NCBI RefSeq assembly: GCF_001278845.1
Contig: NZ_CP012590.1
Coordinates: 1,178,001 to 1,242,000 of the forward strand
Source of the DNA: Actinomyces sp. oral taxon 414
GTDB lineage: Bacteria; Actinomycetota; Actinomycetes; Actinomycetales; Actinomycetaceae
Direction of reading: 5' to 3'
DNA length: 64,000 bases
The position numbers and the translations under genes are program-made. Under the pieces are notes generated by a model. That model had not been told where the DNA came from. It worked only from the letters and a program-made list of their open reading frames with translations, and did not search any database. Positions 44,988-52,472 of this stretch are shown here, piece after piece (the stretch's first letter is position 1; every line of letters starts with the position of its first letter).

Positions 44988-45890
44988 ATGACCGAATCCG
45001 CAGCCGACGGACCGAGGGGGCCGCAGATGAGCCGCGACGAACGGGGCGGGGCGGGCGCGACGGGCGGGGCCCGCGCGACGACGACGGGCGAGGCGCACGA
45101 CGTGGACTCGACCGTCACCCAGGACTACCTCAAGGCCGTGTGGGCCGCCTGCGAGTGGGGCGGCGCGGGCGCCTCCATCACCGGGCTGGCCCGGCGCATG
45201 GGGGTGGCGGCCTCGACGGCGTCGGAGAACGTGGCCCGCCTGGTCGAGGCCGGGCTGCTGGAGCACGAGCCCTACCGGGCCGTGACCCTGAGCGAGGAGG
45301 GCGACCGGCGCGCCCGGCGCATGATGCGCCGCCACCGGCTCCTGGAGACCTACCTGGTCGAGGTCCTCGGCTTCGAGTGGGACGAGGTGCACGCCGAGGC
45401 CGAGGTCCTGGAGCACGCCTGCTCGGACCGTCTGCTCGCCGCCCTGGATGCCGCCCTGGGCCACCCCGTGCGCGACCCGCACGGGGACCCCATCCCGGCC
45501 GCCGACGGGCGGATCATCCAGCCGGCCCTGCGCAGCATTGACGCCGTGGGGGTGGGGCGCACGGTCGTCGTGGGCCGGATCCGCGACGAGTCGGCCCTCC
45601 TGCGCGACCTCAGGCGCGCCGGCATCGGCCTGGACACGCCCGTGAGGGTCGTGGCGCGGGGGAGTGCGCCAGCCTCCGGTGCCTCGCGATCCCGGCGCAC
45701 GACGACGGTGCGGGCGGTGCGTCCGGCGGGGCCGGCGGGGCTGGCTGGCGCGGCAGGGTCAGCTGGCCCAGCGGGACCGGCGGGCGCGGGGGGCTCGCTG
45801 GCGGGCGCAGCGGGGCCGGTGGGACCGGCGGGCGCGGCGGATACGGCCGAAGTCGTCGTGCCGGCGGGCACGCTGTGGGTGCTGGCCTGA
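44988..45890 (+). CDS. DtxR/MntR-family metal-dependent repressor
   Basis: A 300-residue regulator. Winged helix (about 43-105): TQDYLKAVWAACEWGGAGASITGLARRMGVAASTASENVARLVEAGLLEHEPYRAVTLSEEGDRRA. Metal-binding dimer domain: MMRRHRLLETYLVEVLGFEWDEVHAEAEVLEHACSD. HRLLE supplies the His and Glu of one site. The second site reads E-V-L-E-H rather than C-x2-E-H, which fits manganese-type (MntR-like) members more than iron-type DtxR. A Gly/Ala/Pro-rich stretch (about 245-285) splits or follows the FeoA-like tail. ATG 45027 is an alternative start. Confidence 0.88.
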   Translation: MTESAADGPRGPQMSRDERGGAGATGGARATTTGEAHDVDSTVTQDYLKAVWAACEWGGAGASITGLARRMGVAASTASENVARLVEAGLLEHEPYRAVTLSEEGDRRARRMMRRHRLLETYLVEVLGFEWDEVHAEAEVLEHACSDRLLAALDAALGHPVRDPHGDPIPAADGRIIQPALRSIDAVGVGRTVVVGRIRDESALLRDLRRAGIGLDTPVRVVARGSAPASGASRSRRTTTVRAVRPAGPAGLAGAAGSAGPAGPAGAGGSLAGAAGPVGPAGAADTAEVVVPAGTLWVLA

Positions 45891-45953
45891 CGGACTGCCG
45901 TACACCGGTCGGTTTCGGCGGGGCGGGCGCTCCCGAGTCGGCTCTGTGCTCGT

Positions 45954-46022
45954 CGAGAGGTGCATTTTGCTCTCGAGAGGTGCAGTTAAAAGTGCCCGCT
46001 CGAGTGCAAAATGCACGTTTCG
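45954..46022. repeat. 69-bp element of 20-bp CGAR units (copy 1)
   Basis: Forward units CGAGAGGTGCATTTTGCTCT (45954) and CGAGAGGTGCAGTTAAAAGT (45974) abut exactly. Reverse units, read on the minus strand, are CGAAACGTGCATTTTGCACT (46022 back to 46003) and CGAGCGGGCACTTTTAACTG (46002 back to 45983). The inner pair overlaps by 11 bp. Located 64 bp after the DtxR-family gene stop. Plan identical to those at 51305 and 51788. Confidence 0.75.
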
Positions 46023-46119
46023 GCGTCGGGGGCGGGGCGGGCCGGCCCGGGGGCCGGGGCAATCGCCGCGCCCGCCCGTCCCCGTCACCGCGCTGACCCG
46101 GGCCCACGGACCACGACAC

Positions 46120-46139
46120 CTAGCGAGAAGGCTCGCTAG
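46120..46139. repeat. 8-bp perfect inverted repeat with IS-A-like core
   Basis: CTAGCGAGAAGGCTCGCTAG is a perfect dyad and contains GAGAAGGCTC, one base short of the IS-A end GAGAAAGGCTC. It marks the left edge of the second CRISPR island. Confidence 0.55.
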
Positions 46140-46805
46140 TGACGTAGTAATGGGGTGTGTCGCAGTAGACGCCCCGGCGCTCCCAAGCCTTGACCGGATC
46201 TATGCCACGCCAAGAGGCTTGACCTAGACCCGTCTCAAGATTATCCTGAGAAGAGCCGTGTTGTATTTCGATGGGTATGCGCACGTCAGGATATTGTTGG
46301 ACGGGCACGACGGTCTCTGACGCAGATTCTTGGTCGCCACGAGAAGGGTGGTTACTCGCGAATGAGTCCAGACGTTTTGAGAACAATCTTCTCGGCGCGC
46401 AGAATATTCGATGTGAGGGCTCATTCCGGTCCGCCGGGCCGGTTGGGAACCTGTGCTTGTCCCGGTCGGGCGAGGGGGCACGTCGTGTCCGGTCGGGGTG
46501 CGGGGCGGTCTCGGTGGGTTCGGCCCGGTTGGTGCTGGAGATGCTGTTGTGACTGGTGGGGCAGTATAGTGAACAGGGTGTCATGTTACATGTTTGCATG
46601 ATGGTGCTCCGACGCCGACTTTTCCGCATGACCTGGTTGAAAGTTGGCGCGCGGAGGGCTCTGAGGGTCGTCGGTGGCGCTTGGCGTGATTCCGCCACTA
46701 TGTGCTAGTCTGGGCCTGGTGCTGGCCGGTCCGCAGGGGTGCTCCCGGGGCCGGTGGCGCTCCGGGCCCTCGAAGTGGCGTCATACCGCCGCTCTCGGAG
46801 GCAGG
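46140..46805 (+). promoter_or_regulatory. Leader region of CRISPR array 2 and its upstream homologous stretch
   Basis: 46550-46806 repeats the leader of array 1 closely. Looser similarity goes back to about 46250 (TGGTCGCC.CGAGAAGGGTGG, GCGCAGAATATTCGA), matching 29790-29960 but without the 59-bp miniature present there. A minus-strand frame ending at 46120 (...PVKAWERRGVYCDTPHYYVTS) could be the tail of a lost gene; I do not call it. Confidence 0.65.
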
Positions 46806-46806
46806 G

Positions 46807-47226
46807 GTCAGGGAGCACCACGCACCTGTAGGTGCATTGAGACAAGAACAAACTTACCCATATTCTCGAGTTCCTCGACGTCAGGGAGCACCACGCACCT
46901 GTAGGTGCATTGAGACAGGCGGGTGGCCTCCTCAGCAGATTGTCTCCGAGTCTGTCAGGGAGCACCACGCACCTGTAGGTGCATTGAGCCTTTCTCACCA
47001 GGAAGGTCCCCGGACTGGCCAGGATCGGCGTGATGGCGAGGAAAAGTCCAGGGCAAAACTAGGTGTGTGGCTCCTGTGCGCGCCACCCCACCCCGCACCC
47101 ATCCTTTCCGCACCATCGCGCCGATCCTGGCCCCTGGGCCATCGGTTCTGGTGAGAAAGGCTCATTGAGACGGCAGCCCACGGGGCCGCCAGACAGAACA
47201 TGAGTTCTGTCAGGGAGCACCACGCA
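46807..47226 (+). CRISPR. CRISPR array 2: four repeats, one split by an insertion, one truncated
   Basis: The repeat is identical to array 1. Repeats start at 46807, 46880 and 46954; the third is split after CATT by a 178-bp element and completed by GAGAC at 47167-47171. A fourth repeat at 47209 stops after 18 nt (GTCAGGGAGCACCACGCA) where another repeat family begins. Spacers: 46844-46879 (36 nt), 46917-46953 (37 nt) and 47172-47208 (37 nt). No cas genes nearby. Confidence 0.95.
46986..47163. mobile_element. 178-bp IS-A miniature inserted in a CRISPR repeat
   Basis: It starts GAGCCTTTCTCACCAGGA and ends TCTGGTGAGAAAGGCTC, the IS-A terminal repeats. The right ~90 bp matches the right end of IS-A (compare 2915-3007). 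The flanks ATT (46983-46985) and ATT (47164-47166) are the 3-bp target duplication. No coding capacity, so it was moved by a transposase made elsewhere. Confidence 0.93.
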
Positions 47227-47275
47227 GCGGAAAACCCGGAATTGGCCCGCGGGTCCGCCGCTCTCCCATGTGCAA
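47227..47275. repeat. Third copy of the ~60-bp repeat beside CRISPR arrays
   Basis: GCGGAAAACCCGGAATTGGC to CTCTCCCATGTGCAAT matches the units at 31253-31313 and 31368-31430. It is fused directly to the truncated last repeat of array 2. Confidence 0.55.
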
Positions 47276-47421
47276 TTCGTGCACCTGACCGGCCCGGGAG
47301 AGAGTCCGCGCCGCCCGAAAGGGGTCCCGGCGCCCGGCGGAAGCGGGCACTCCTACACGAGAGCCCGTGCGCTGTCGCCCCCGGTGGGAGAGGCGCGGCG
47401 GCGACTCGTTAGGCTGAGACC

Positions 47422-47928
47422 ATGACCGACACCCCCGCCGAGCCGTCCCCCGTGGGACCGGCTCCCGCCGAACCGGCCTCCGCCGAGCCGTCCGTCTTCA
47501 CCAAGATCATCGAGGGCCAGATCCCGGGCCGCTTCGTGTGGGCCGACGACATCTGCGTCGCCTTCGCCACCATCGAGCCCCACACCCCGGGCCACGTCCT
47601 GGTGGTGCCGCGCCGGCAGTTCGAGTCCTTCACCGACGCCGACGAGGCCACCGTCGCCCACCTGGCCGTGGTGGCCCGCAGGATCGCGGCCACCCAGGTG
47701 CGGGTCTTCGACGCCGCCCGCCCGGGGCTCGTCGTCGTCGGCTTCGACGTGCCCCACCTGCACATCCACGTCCTGCCCCTGTACAAGACCACCGACATCG
47801 ACCCGGCCCACGCCCGCGCGGCCTCCGGCGAGGGGCTCGACGCCGCCATGGAGGCCCTGCGCGTGGGGCTGCGCGAGGACGGCTGGGGCGAGTTCGTGCC
47901 CGCCGCCCTGGGGTCCCCGGCGCTGTGA
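47422..47928 (+). CDS. HIT family protein
   Basis: A 168-residue nucleotide hydrolase/transferase. The first ~23 residues are a Pro/Ala-rich tail. The fold follows: VFTKIIEGQIPGRFVWADDICVAFATIEPHTPGHVLVVPRRQFESFTDADE, and the catalytic triad motif VPHLHIHVLPLY (HxHxH). The HinT-like branch acts on nucleoside phosphoramidates and similar compounds. ATG 47422 is the only reasonable start. Confidence 0.92.
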   Translation: MTDTPAEPSPVGPAPAEPASAEPSVFTKIIEGQIPGRFVWADDICVAFATIEPHTPGHVLVVPRRQFESFTDADEATVAHLAVVARRIAATQVRVFDAARPGLVVVGFDVPHLHIHVLPLYKTTDIDPAHARAASGEGLDAAMEALRVGLREDGWGEFVPAALGSPAL

Positions 47929-47986
47929 GCCGCCGGCGGCCGGCGGTCTGACCGACGGTCTGATCGGCGCGGCGGCCGACGTCTGA

Positions 47987-48065
47987 CCGACGGCGCGGCA
48001 GGCGGTCCGTCCCGGCGCCAGCCGACGGCGCGGCAGGCGGTCCGTCCCGGCGCCGGCCGACGGCG
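47987..48065. repeat. 35-bp tandem repeat, 2.2 copies
   Basis: Units beginning CCGACGGCGCGGCAGGCGG start at 47987 and 48022, with a partial third at 48057. Located between the HIT gene and leuS. Confidence 0.75.
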
Positions 48066-48222
48066 TGAGCGGCGTCGCCCGTCCGCACCCCGGCCCGCCG
48101 CGGACCGGCGCCGCCCATGGCGCTAGGCTGGGCCCGGGCACTGGCGCGGCTCGGCCCCGGGGTCGGGGTCGAGCCGCGCCCGCCTCACGCCACGAACGGG
48201 AAAGGGAAGGGAGCACCCCTCG

Positions 48223-51189
48223 ATGAGCGACAACGAGCAGGCGCAGGCCGCCTCTGCCACGCCCCACCGCTACACCGCGGAGCTGGCCGGGACCATCGAG
48301 ACCGCCTGGCAGGACCGCTGGGAGGAGCTCGGCACCTTCCACGCCGACAACCCCGTCGGGGCGCTGGCGGGCCCGGGCGCCGAGAAGGAGAAGTTCTTCC
48401 TGCTCGACATGTTCCCCTACCCCTCGGGCAAGGGCCTGCACGTGGGCCACCCGCTGGGCTACATCGCCACCGACGTCGTCGCCCGCTTCACCCGCATGAC
48501 CGGCAAGAACGTCCTGTACACCATGGGCTACGACGCCTTCGGCCTGCCCGCCGAGCAGTACGCCGTGACCACGGGCCAGCACCCGCGCATCTCCACCGAG
48601 GCCAATATCGCCAATATGCGCCGCCAGCTGCGCCGCCTGGGCCTGTCCCACGACCCGCGCCGCTCCCTGGCCACCATCGACGCCGACTACGTGCGCTGGA
48701 CCCAGTGGATCTTCCTGAAGATCTTCAACTCCTGGTTCGACCCCGACGCCCCGCGCCGCGACGGGCGCGGGACGGGCGCGGCCCGGCCGATCGCCGAACT
48801 GGCGGCCAAGCTGGAGCGCGGCGAGGTCCCCACCCCCGACGGTCGCCCCTGGGCGGAGCTGGACGAGGGCGAGCGGGCCGACGCGATCGACTCCCGCCGT
48901 CTGGCCTATGTCTCCAACGCGCCCGTCAACTGGTGCCCGGGGCTGGGCACGGTCCTGGCCAATGAGGAGGTCACGGCCGAGGGCCGCTCCGAGAGGGGCA
49001 ACTTCCCGGTCTTCAAGCGCAACCTGCGCCAGTGGATGATGCGCATCACCGCCTACGCCGACCGCCTGGCCGAGGACCTGGACACGGTCGACTGGCCGGA
49101 GAAGGTCAAGATCATGCAGCGCAACTGGATCGGCCGCTCCGAGGGCGCGGAGGTCGACTTCGCCGTCGAGGGCGCCGCCGAGGCGGGCTCGGACGTCACG
49201 GACCTGACCGTCTACACCACCCGCCCCGACACGCTGTTCGGCGCGACCTTCATGGTGGTGGCCCCCGAGCACCCGCTGCTGGGCGGCCTGCTGGGCGCCG
49301 CCGAGGCCGACGACGCCGCCGCCCTGACGGTCCCGGCCGCCTGGCCCCAGGGCACCCGCACGGCCTGGATGGGCGGGTGCGCCGCCCCGGCCGAGGCGGT
49401 GGCCGCCTACCGCGCCCGCGCCGCGGCCGCCACGGAGGCCGAGCGCACCGATGAGGACCGCCCCAAGACCGGCGTCTTCACGGGCCTGTACGGGATCAAC
49501 CCCGTCAACGGCAAGCGCGTGCCGATCTTCGTGGCCGACTACGTCCTCATGGGCTACGGCACCGGCGCCATTATGGCCGTGCCCGCCCACGACGAGCGCG
49601 ACTGGGCCTTCGCGCGCGCCTACGACCTCGACGTCGTCCAGACCATCGGCCCGGCCGGCGACCCGCGCGCCGTGGACCTGGACCAGGGCGCCTACACGGG
49701 CGACGGCGTGGCGGTGGACTCCGCCAACGACGAGATCAGCCTGGACGGCATGAGCCAGGACGAGGCCACGGCCGCCATGACCGCCTGGCTGGAGTCCAAG
49801 GGCTCCGGGCGCGGCGCCGTCACCTACCGCCTGCGCGACTGGCTGTTCTCCCGCCAGCGCTACTGGGGCGAGCCCTTCCCGATCGTGTGGGACGAGGACG
49901 GGCGCGTCCACGCCCTGCCCGAGTCGGCCCTGCCAGTCGAGCTGCCCGAGGTCACCGACTACTCCCCGCGCGCCTACGACCCCAACGACGCCTCCTCCAA
50001 CCCCGAGCCGCCGCTGGGCGGGGCGCGGGAGTGGGTCGAGGTCACCCTCGACCTGGGCGACGGGCCGAGGCGGTACCGCCGCGAGACCAACACGATGCCC
50101 AACTGGGCGGGCTCGTGCTGGTACGAGCTGCGCTACATCGACCCCGGCGACGACGACGCCATGGTCGACCCGGTCAACGAGGCCTACTGGATGGGGCCGC
50201 GGCCCGAGGCCGGCAACGCCTCCGGGGGCACCGACCTGTACGTGGGCGGCGTCGAGCACGCCGTCCTGCACCTGCTCTACTCGCGCTTCTGGCACAAGAT
50301 TCTGTTCGACCTGGGCGTGGTGTCCTCCTCCGAGCCCTACCACCGCCTGTTCAACCAGGGCTACATCCAGGCCTGGGCCTACAGGGACGCCCGCGACCAG
50401 TGCGTGCCCGCCGACGAGGTCGAGCGGGGCCCGGACGGGGCCGACGACGAGCCGACCTTCACCTGGCACGGCGAGACGGTCGAGCGCGAGTACGGCAAGA
50501 TGGGCAAGTCCCTGAAGAACATCGTCACGCCCGACGACATGTACTCCGCCTACGGCGCCGACACCTTCCGGGTCTACGAGATGAGCATGGGCCCGCTCGA
50601 CCAGGACCGGCCCTGGGAGACCCGCGCGGTGGCCGGGGCCCAGCGCTTCCTCCAGCGGCTGTGGCGCAACGTCGTCGACGAGGCCACCGGCGAGGTCACC
50701 GTGGTCGACGAGCCCGCCGACGAGGCCACCCGCCGACTGGTGGCCCGCACCATTGTGGGCGTGCGCGGCGACTACGAGGGGATGCGGCTGAACACCGCCA
50801 TCGCCAAGCTCATTGTCCTCAACAATCACCTCACGGGCCTGGAGCGGGTTCCGCGCGAGGCCATTGAGGCGCTCACGCTCATGACCTCCCCCGTGGCCCC
50901 GCACATCACCGAGGAGATCTGGATGCGGCTGGGCCACGGGCAGTCCCTGGCCCGCGAGCCCTTCCCGGAGGTGGCCGACGCCTCGCTGCTGGAAGCCGAG
51001 ACGGTCACCTGCGTGGTCCAGGTCAAGGGCAAGGTCCGCGACCGCCTCCAGGTCGCCCCCGACATCTCCGAGGCCGACTTGGAGAAGCTGGCCCTGGCGG
51101 CCCCCGGGGTGGTGCGCGCCCTGGGCGGGCGCGGCGTGCGCCGGGTCATCGTCAAGGCGCCCGGGCTGGTCTCCATCGTCCCGCAGTGA
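48223..51189 (+). CDS. leuS: Leucyl-tRNA synthetase
   Basis: A 988-residue class I synthetase that charges tRNA-Leu. HIGH-like motif in [30 protein letters not shown], editing (CP1) domain around [24 protein letters not shown] and [41 protein letters not shown]-loop in [19 protein letters not shown], anticodon-binding helices in the last 250 residues. ATG 48223 lies downstream of GGGAAAGGGAAGGGAG. Length is slightly over the usual because of a loop near residues 175-215. Confidence 0.97.
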   Translation: MSDNEQAQAASATPHRYTAELAGTIETAWQDRWEELGTFHADNPVGALAGPGAEKEKFFLLDMFPYPSGKGLHVGHPLGYIATDVVARFTRMTGKNVLYTMGYDAFGLPAEQYAVTTGQHPRISTEANIANMRRQLRRLGLSHDPRRSLATIDADYVRWTQWIFLKIFNSWFDPDAPRRDGRGTGAARPIAELAAKLERGEVPTPDGRPWAELDEGERADAIDSRRLAYVSNAPVNWCPGLGTVLANEEVTAEGRSERGNFPVFKRNLRQWMMRITAYADRLAEDLDTVDWPEKVKIMQRNWIGRSEGAEVDFAVEGAAEAGSDVTDLTVYTTRPDTLFGATFMVVAPEHPLLGGLLGAAEADDAAALTVPAAWPQGTRTAWMGGCAAPAEAVAAYRARAAAATEAERTDEDRPKTGVFTGLYGINPVNGKRVPIFVADYVLMGYGTGAIMAVPAHDERDWAFARAYDLDVVQTIGPAGDPRAVDLDQGAYTGDGVAVDSANDEISLDGMSQDEATAAMTAWLESKGSGRGAVTYRLRDWLFSRQRYWGEPFPIVWDEDGRVHALPESALPVELPEVTDYSPRAYDPNDASSNPEPPLGGAREWVEVTLDLGDGPRRYRRETNTMPNWAGSCWYELRYIDPGDDDAMVDPVNEAYWMGPRPEAGNASGGTDLYVGGVEHAVLHLLYSRFWHKILFDLGVVSSSEPYHRLFNQGYIQAWAYRDARDQCVPADEVERGPDGADDEPTFTWHGETVEREYGKMGKSLKNIVTPDDMYSAYGADTFRVYEMSMGPLDQDRPWETRAVAGAQRFLQRLWRNVVDEATGEVTVVDEPADEATRRLVARTIVGVRGDYEGMRLNTAIAKLIVLNNHLTGLERVPREAIEALTLMTSPVAPHITEEIWMRLGHGQSLAREPFPEVADASLLEAETVTCVVQVKGKVRDRLQVAPDISEADLEKLALAAPGVVRALGGRGVRRVIVKAPGLVSIVPQ

Positions 51190-51279
51190 CCGCCGCCCCC
51201 GTGTGAGCCGCCGTCCCCGTGTGAGCCGCCGTCCCCGTGTGAGCCGCCGTCCCCGTGTGAGCCGCCGTCCCCGTGTGAG
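51190..51279. repeat. Five tandem 18-bp repeats after leuS
   Basis: The unit CCGCCGTCCCCGTGTGAG occurs five times head to tail from 51190; the first copy has one difference. The first copy overlaps the last base region of the leuS stop. A variable-number tandem repeat by appearance. Confidence 0.85.
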
Positions 51280-51300
51280 CCGCCGGGGCGCCCCCGATTC

Positions 51301-51377
51301 TTCGCGAGCGCGTAGGTTTCTAGTCGAACGCGTACCTCCCGCCTGCGCGTTCGACTAGAAACCTACGCGCTCGCGAA
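51301..51377. repeat. 69-bp element of 20-bp CGAR units (copy 2) in a 32-bp perfect stem
   Basis: 51301-51332 and 51346-51377 are perfect inverted copies. The forward units are CGAGCGCGTAGGTTTCTAGT (51305) and CGAACGCGTACCTCCCGCCT (51325). The reverse units are CGAGCGCGTAGGTTTCTAGT (51373 back to 51354) and CGAACGCGCAGGCGGGAGGT (51353 back to 51334). The core is again 69 bp (51305-51373) with an 11-bp inner overlap. It lies 110 bp after leuS. Confidence 0.8.
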
Positions 51378-51428
51378 GGATGACGCGCTGTCGTGTCGTC
51401 TTCGCGGGGAGTCGGGGTCGCGGCGTCG

Positions 51429-51563
51429 TCAGTTCTGCAGGAAGTCTTCGATGATTTCTTTGCCGGCGGTGCGGACGTCGGGGTCGGTGTGGGCCACTCG
51501 GGAAGTGCCCCGATGAGTTCGGACGACGCGCGATCCGGTCGCCCGGCGTTCGGGGCTTTCAAC
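51429..51563 (-). pseudogene. C-terminal remnant of an unidentified protein
   Basis: The minus strand encodes THRGTSRVAHTDPDVRTAGKEIIEDFLQN before a TGA at 51429-51431. The HTDPDVRTAGKEIIEDFLQN end is a sensible amphipathic helix pair, reminiscent of the tails of HEAT-like or immunity proteins. The frame is cut by the element starting at 51564. Family unknown. Confidence 0.4.
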
Positions 51564-51953
51564 GAAGGTTATTCAGTGGGTGTCCTGAGTGAGGCGGGTG
51601 GGGCTTGTGGGGTCGTCGTGGGTCCCGTGGGGAGGGGGCGGTCGTCCACATCCTCGGCGAGCTCCATGACGTCGGCGCTCCCGCGGCACCGGCGAGGCGG
51701 GCGGTCGTGGACCGGGTGGGTGCCCCGTTCGACCGTGCCGGCCCCGCCCGAGCGCCTCCGCGGGGCCGACGCAGGCGCCCCGATCCGCGAGAACGTCACT
51801 TAACCCGCGAGAACGTCTGCTAGAGGTACGTGCTCACGGGTTAAGTGACGTTCTCGGCGGTTAAGTGACGTTCTCGAGGGTTATCCGGCGATCTCGCGGA
51901 CCGCGACGCCGATCCCCGGGCGCCCCGCACCACCGCCCGCTGAATAGCCTTCA
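51564..51953. mobile_element. 390-bp non-autonomous element with IS-B ends
   Basis: The left end GAAGGTTATTCAGTGGGTG and the right end CGCCCGCTGAATAGCCTTC are the IS-B terminal repeats (compare 7985 and 8852-8870). Inside there is no transposase, only GC-rich sequence and a 20-bp-unit hairpin. A deletion derivative or MITE of IS-B. Confidence 0.75.
51788..51896. repeat. 69-bp element of 20-bp CGAR units (copy 3) plus two extra units
   Basis: Forward units CGAGAACGTCACTTAACCCG (51788) and CGAGAACGTCTGCTAGAGGT (51808). Reverse units CGAGAACGTCACTTAACCCG (51856 back to 51837) and TGAGCACGTACCTCTAGCAG (51836 back to 51817). Core 51788-51856 is 69 bp. Two more reverse units follow in exact 20-bp phase: CGAGAACGTCACTTAACCGC (51876 back to 51857) and CGAGATCGCCGGATAACCCT (51896 back to 51877). 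It lies inside the IS-B-ended element. Confidence 0.75.
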
Positions 51954-52094
51954 GCGTGCTGACAGGGTTGCGGTACGTCCCCCGGGGTCGGCCCGAAGCG
52001 CGGAGGCGGACGGATTCGTGCGCATCCCGCCCGTGGCAGCATGGGCCCCATCGCCGCGCACCCGCCGGCGCCCGCCCATCCCTAGGAGAATCCC

Positions 52095-52472
52095 GTGCCC
52101 GCAGAACTCGACGCCATCGCCGCCTGGACACTCGTCGCCGAGTGCCCCATCCCCAACGACATCGGCCCGATCCTCGTCCCGGGCGAACAGCCCTACATTG
52201 CCTACAAGACCTTCCGGGACTCCGCCGTCTTCACCGACCGGCGCCTCATCGTCAGGGACTCCCAGGGGATCACCGGCAAGAAGGTCGAGCTGTACTCCCT
52301 GCCGTACTCCCGCATCGACATGTGGTCTTCGGAGAACGCCGGGCACCTCGACTTCAACGCCGAGATGGAACTGTGGACCCGCGCCGGTCACATCAAGATC
52401 AAGCTCGGCCGCGGCATCGACGTCCGCCGTCTCGACAACCTCATCTCCCAGATGGTCCTCGGCGCCCGGTGA
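52095..52472 (+). CDS. Bacterial PH-domain protein
   Basis: A 125-residue soluble protein from GTG 52095 behind TAGGAGAATCCC. LVPGEQPYIAYKTFRDSAVFTDRRLIVRDSQGITGKKVELYSLPYSRIDMWSSENAGHLDFNAEMELWTRAGHIKIKLGRGIDVRRLDNLISQMV follows the bPH (DUF-type PH-like) fold: seven strands, TDRRLI(V) signature and a C-terminal helix. Such domains form rings or bind partners; function unknown. Normal length. Confidence 0.85.
   Translation: MPAELDAIAAWTLVAECPIPNDIGPILVPGEQPYIAYKTFRDSAVFTDRRLIVRDSQGITGKKVELYSLPYSRIDMWSSENAGHLDFNAEMELWTRAGHIKIKLGRGIDVRRLDNLISQMVLGAR

Noticed and set aside
50500..50520. KMGKS in leuS in place of KMSKS looked like a defective catalytic loop
   Set aside because: Variation at the third position is common in actinobacterial leucyl-tRNA synthetases and all other motifs are intact.
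47353..50937. A 1194-codon minus-strand open frame opposite leuS
   Set aside because: It is the antisense of a clear leucyl-tRNA synthetase and its residues are codon complements with no recognisable domain.
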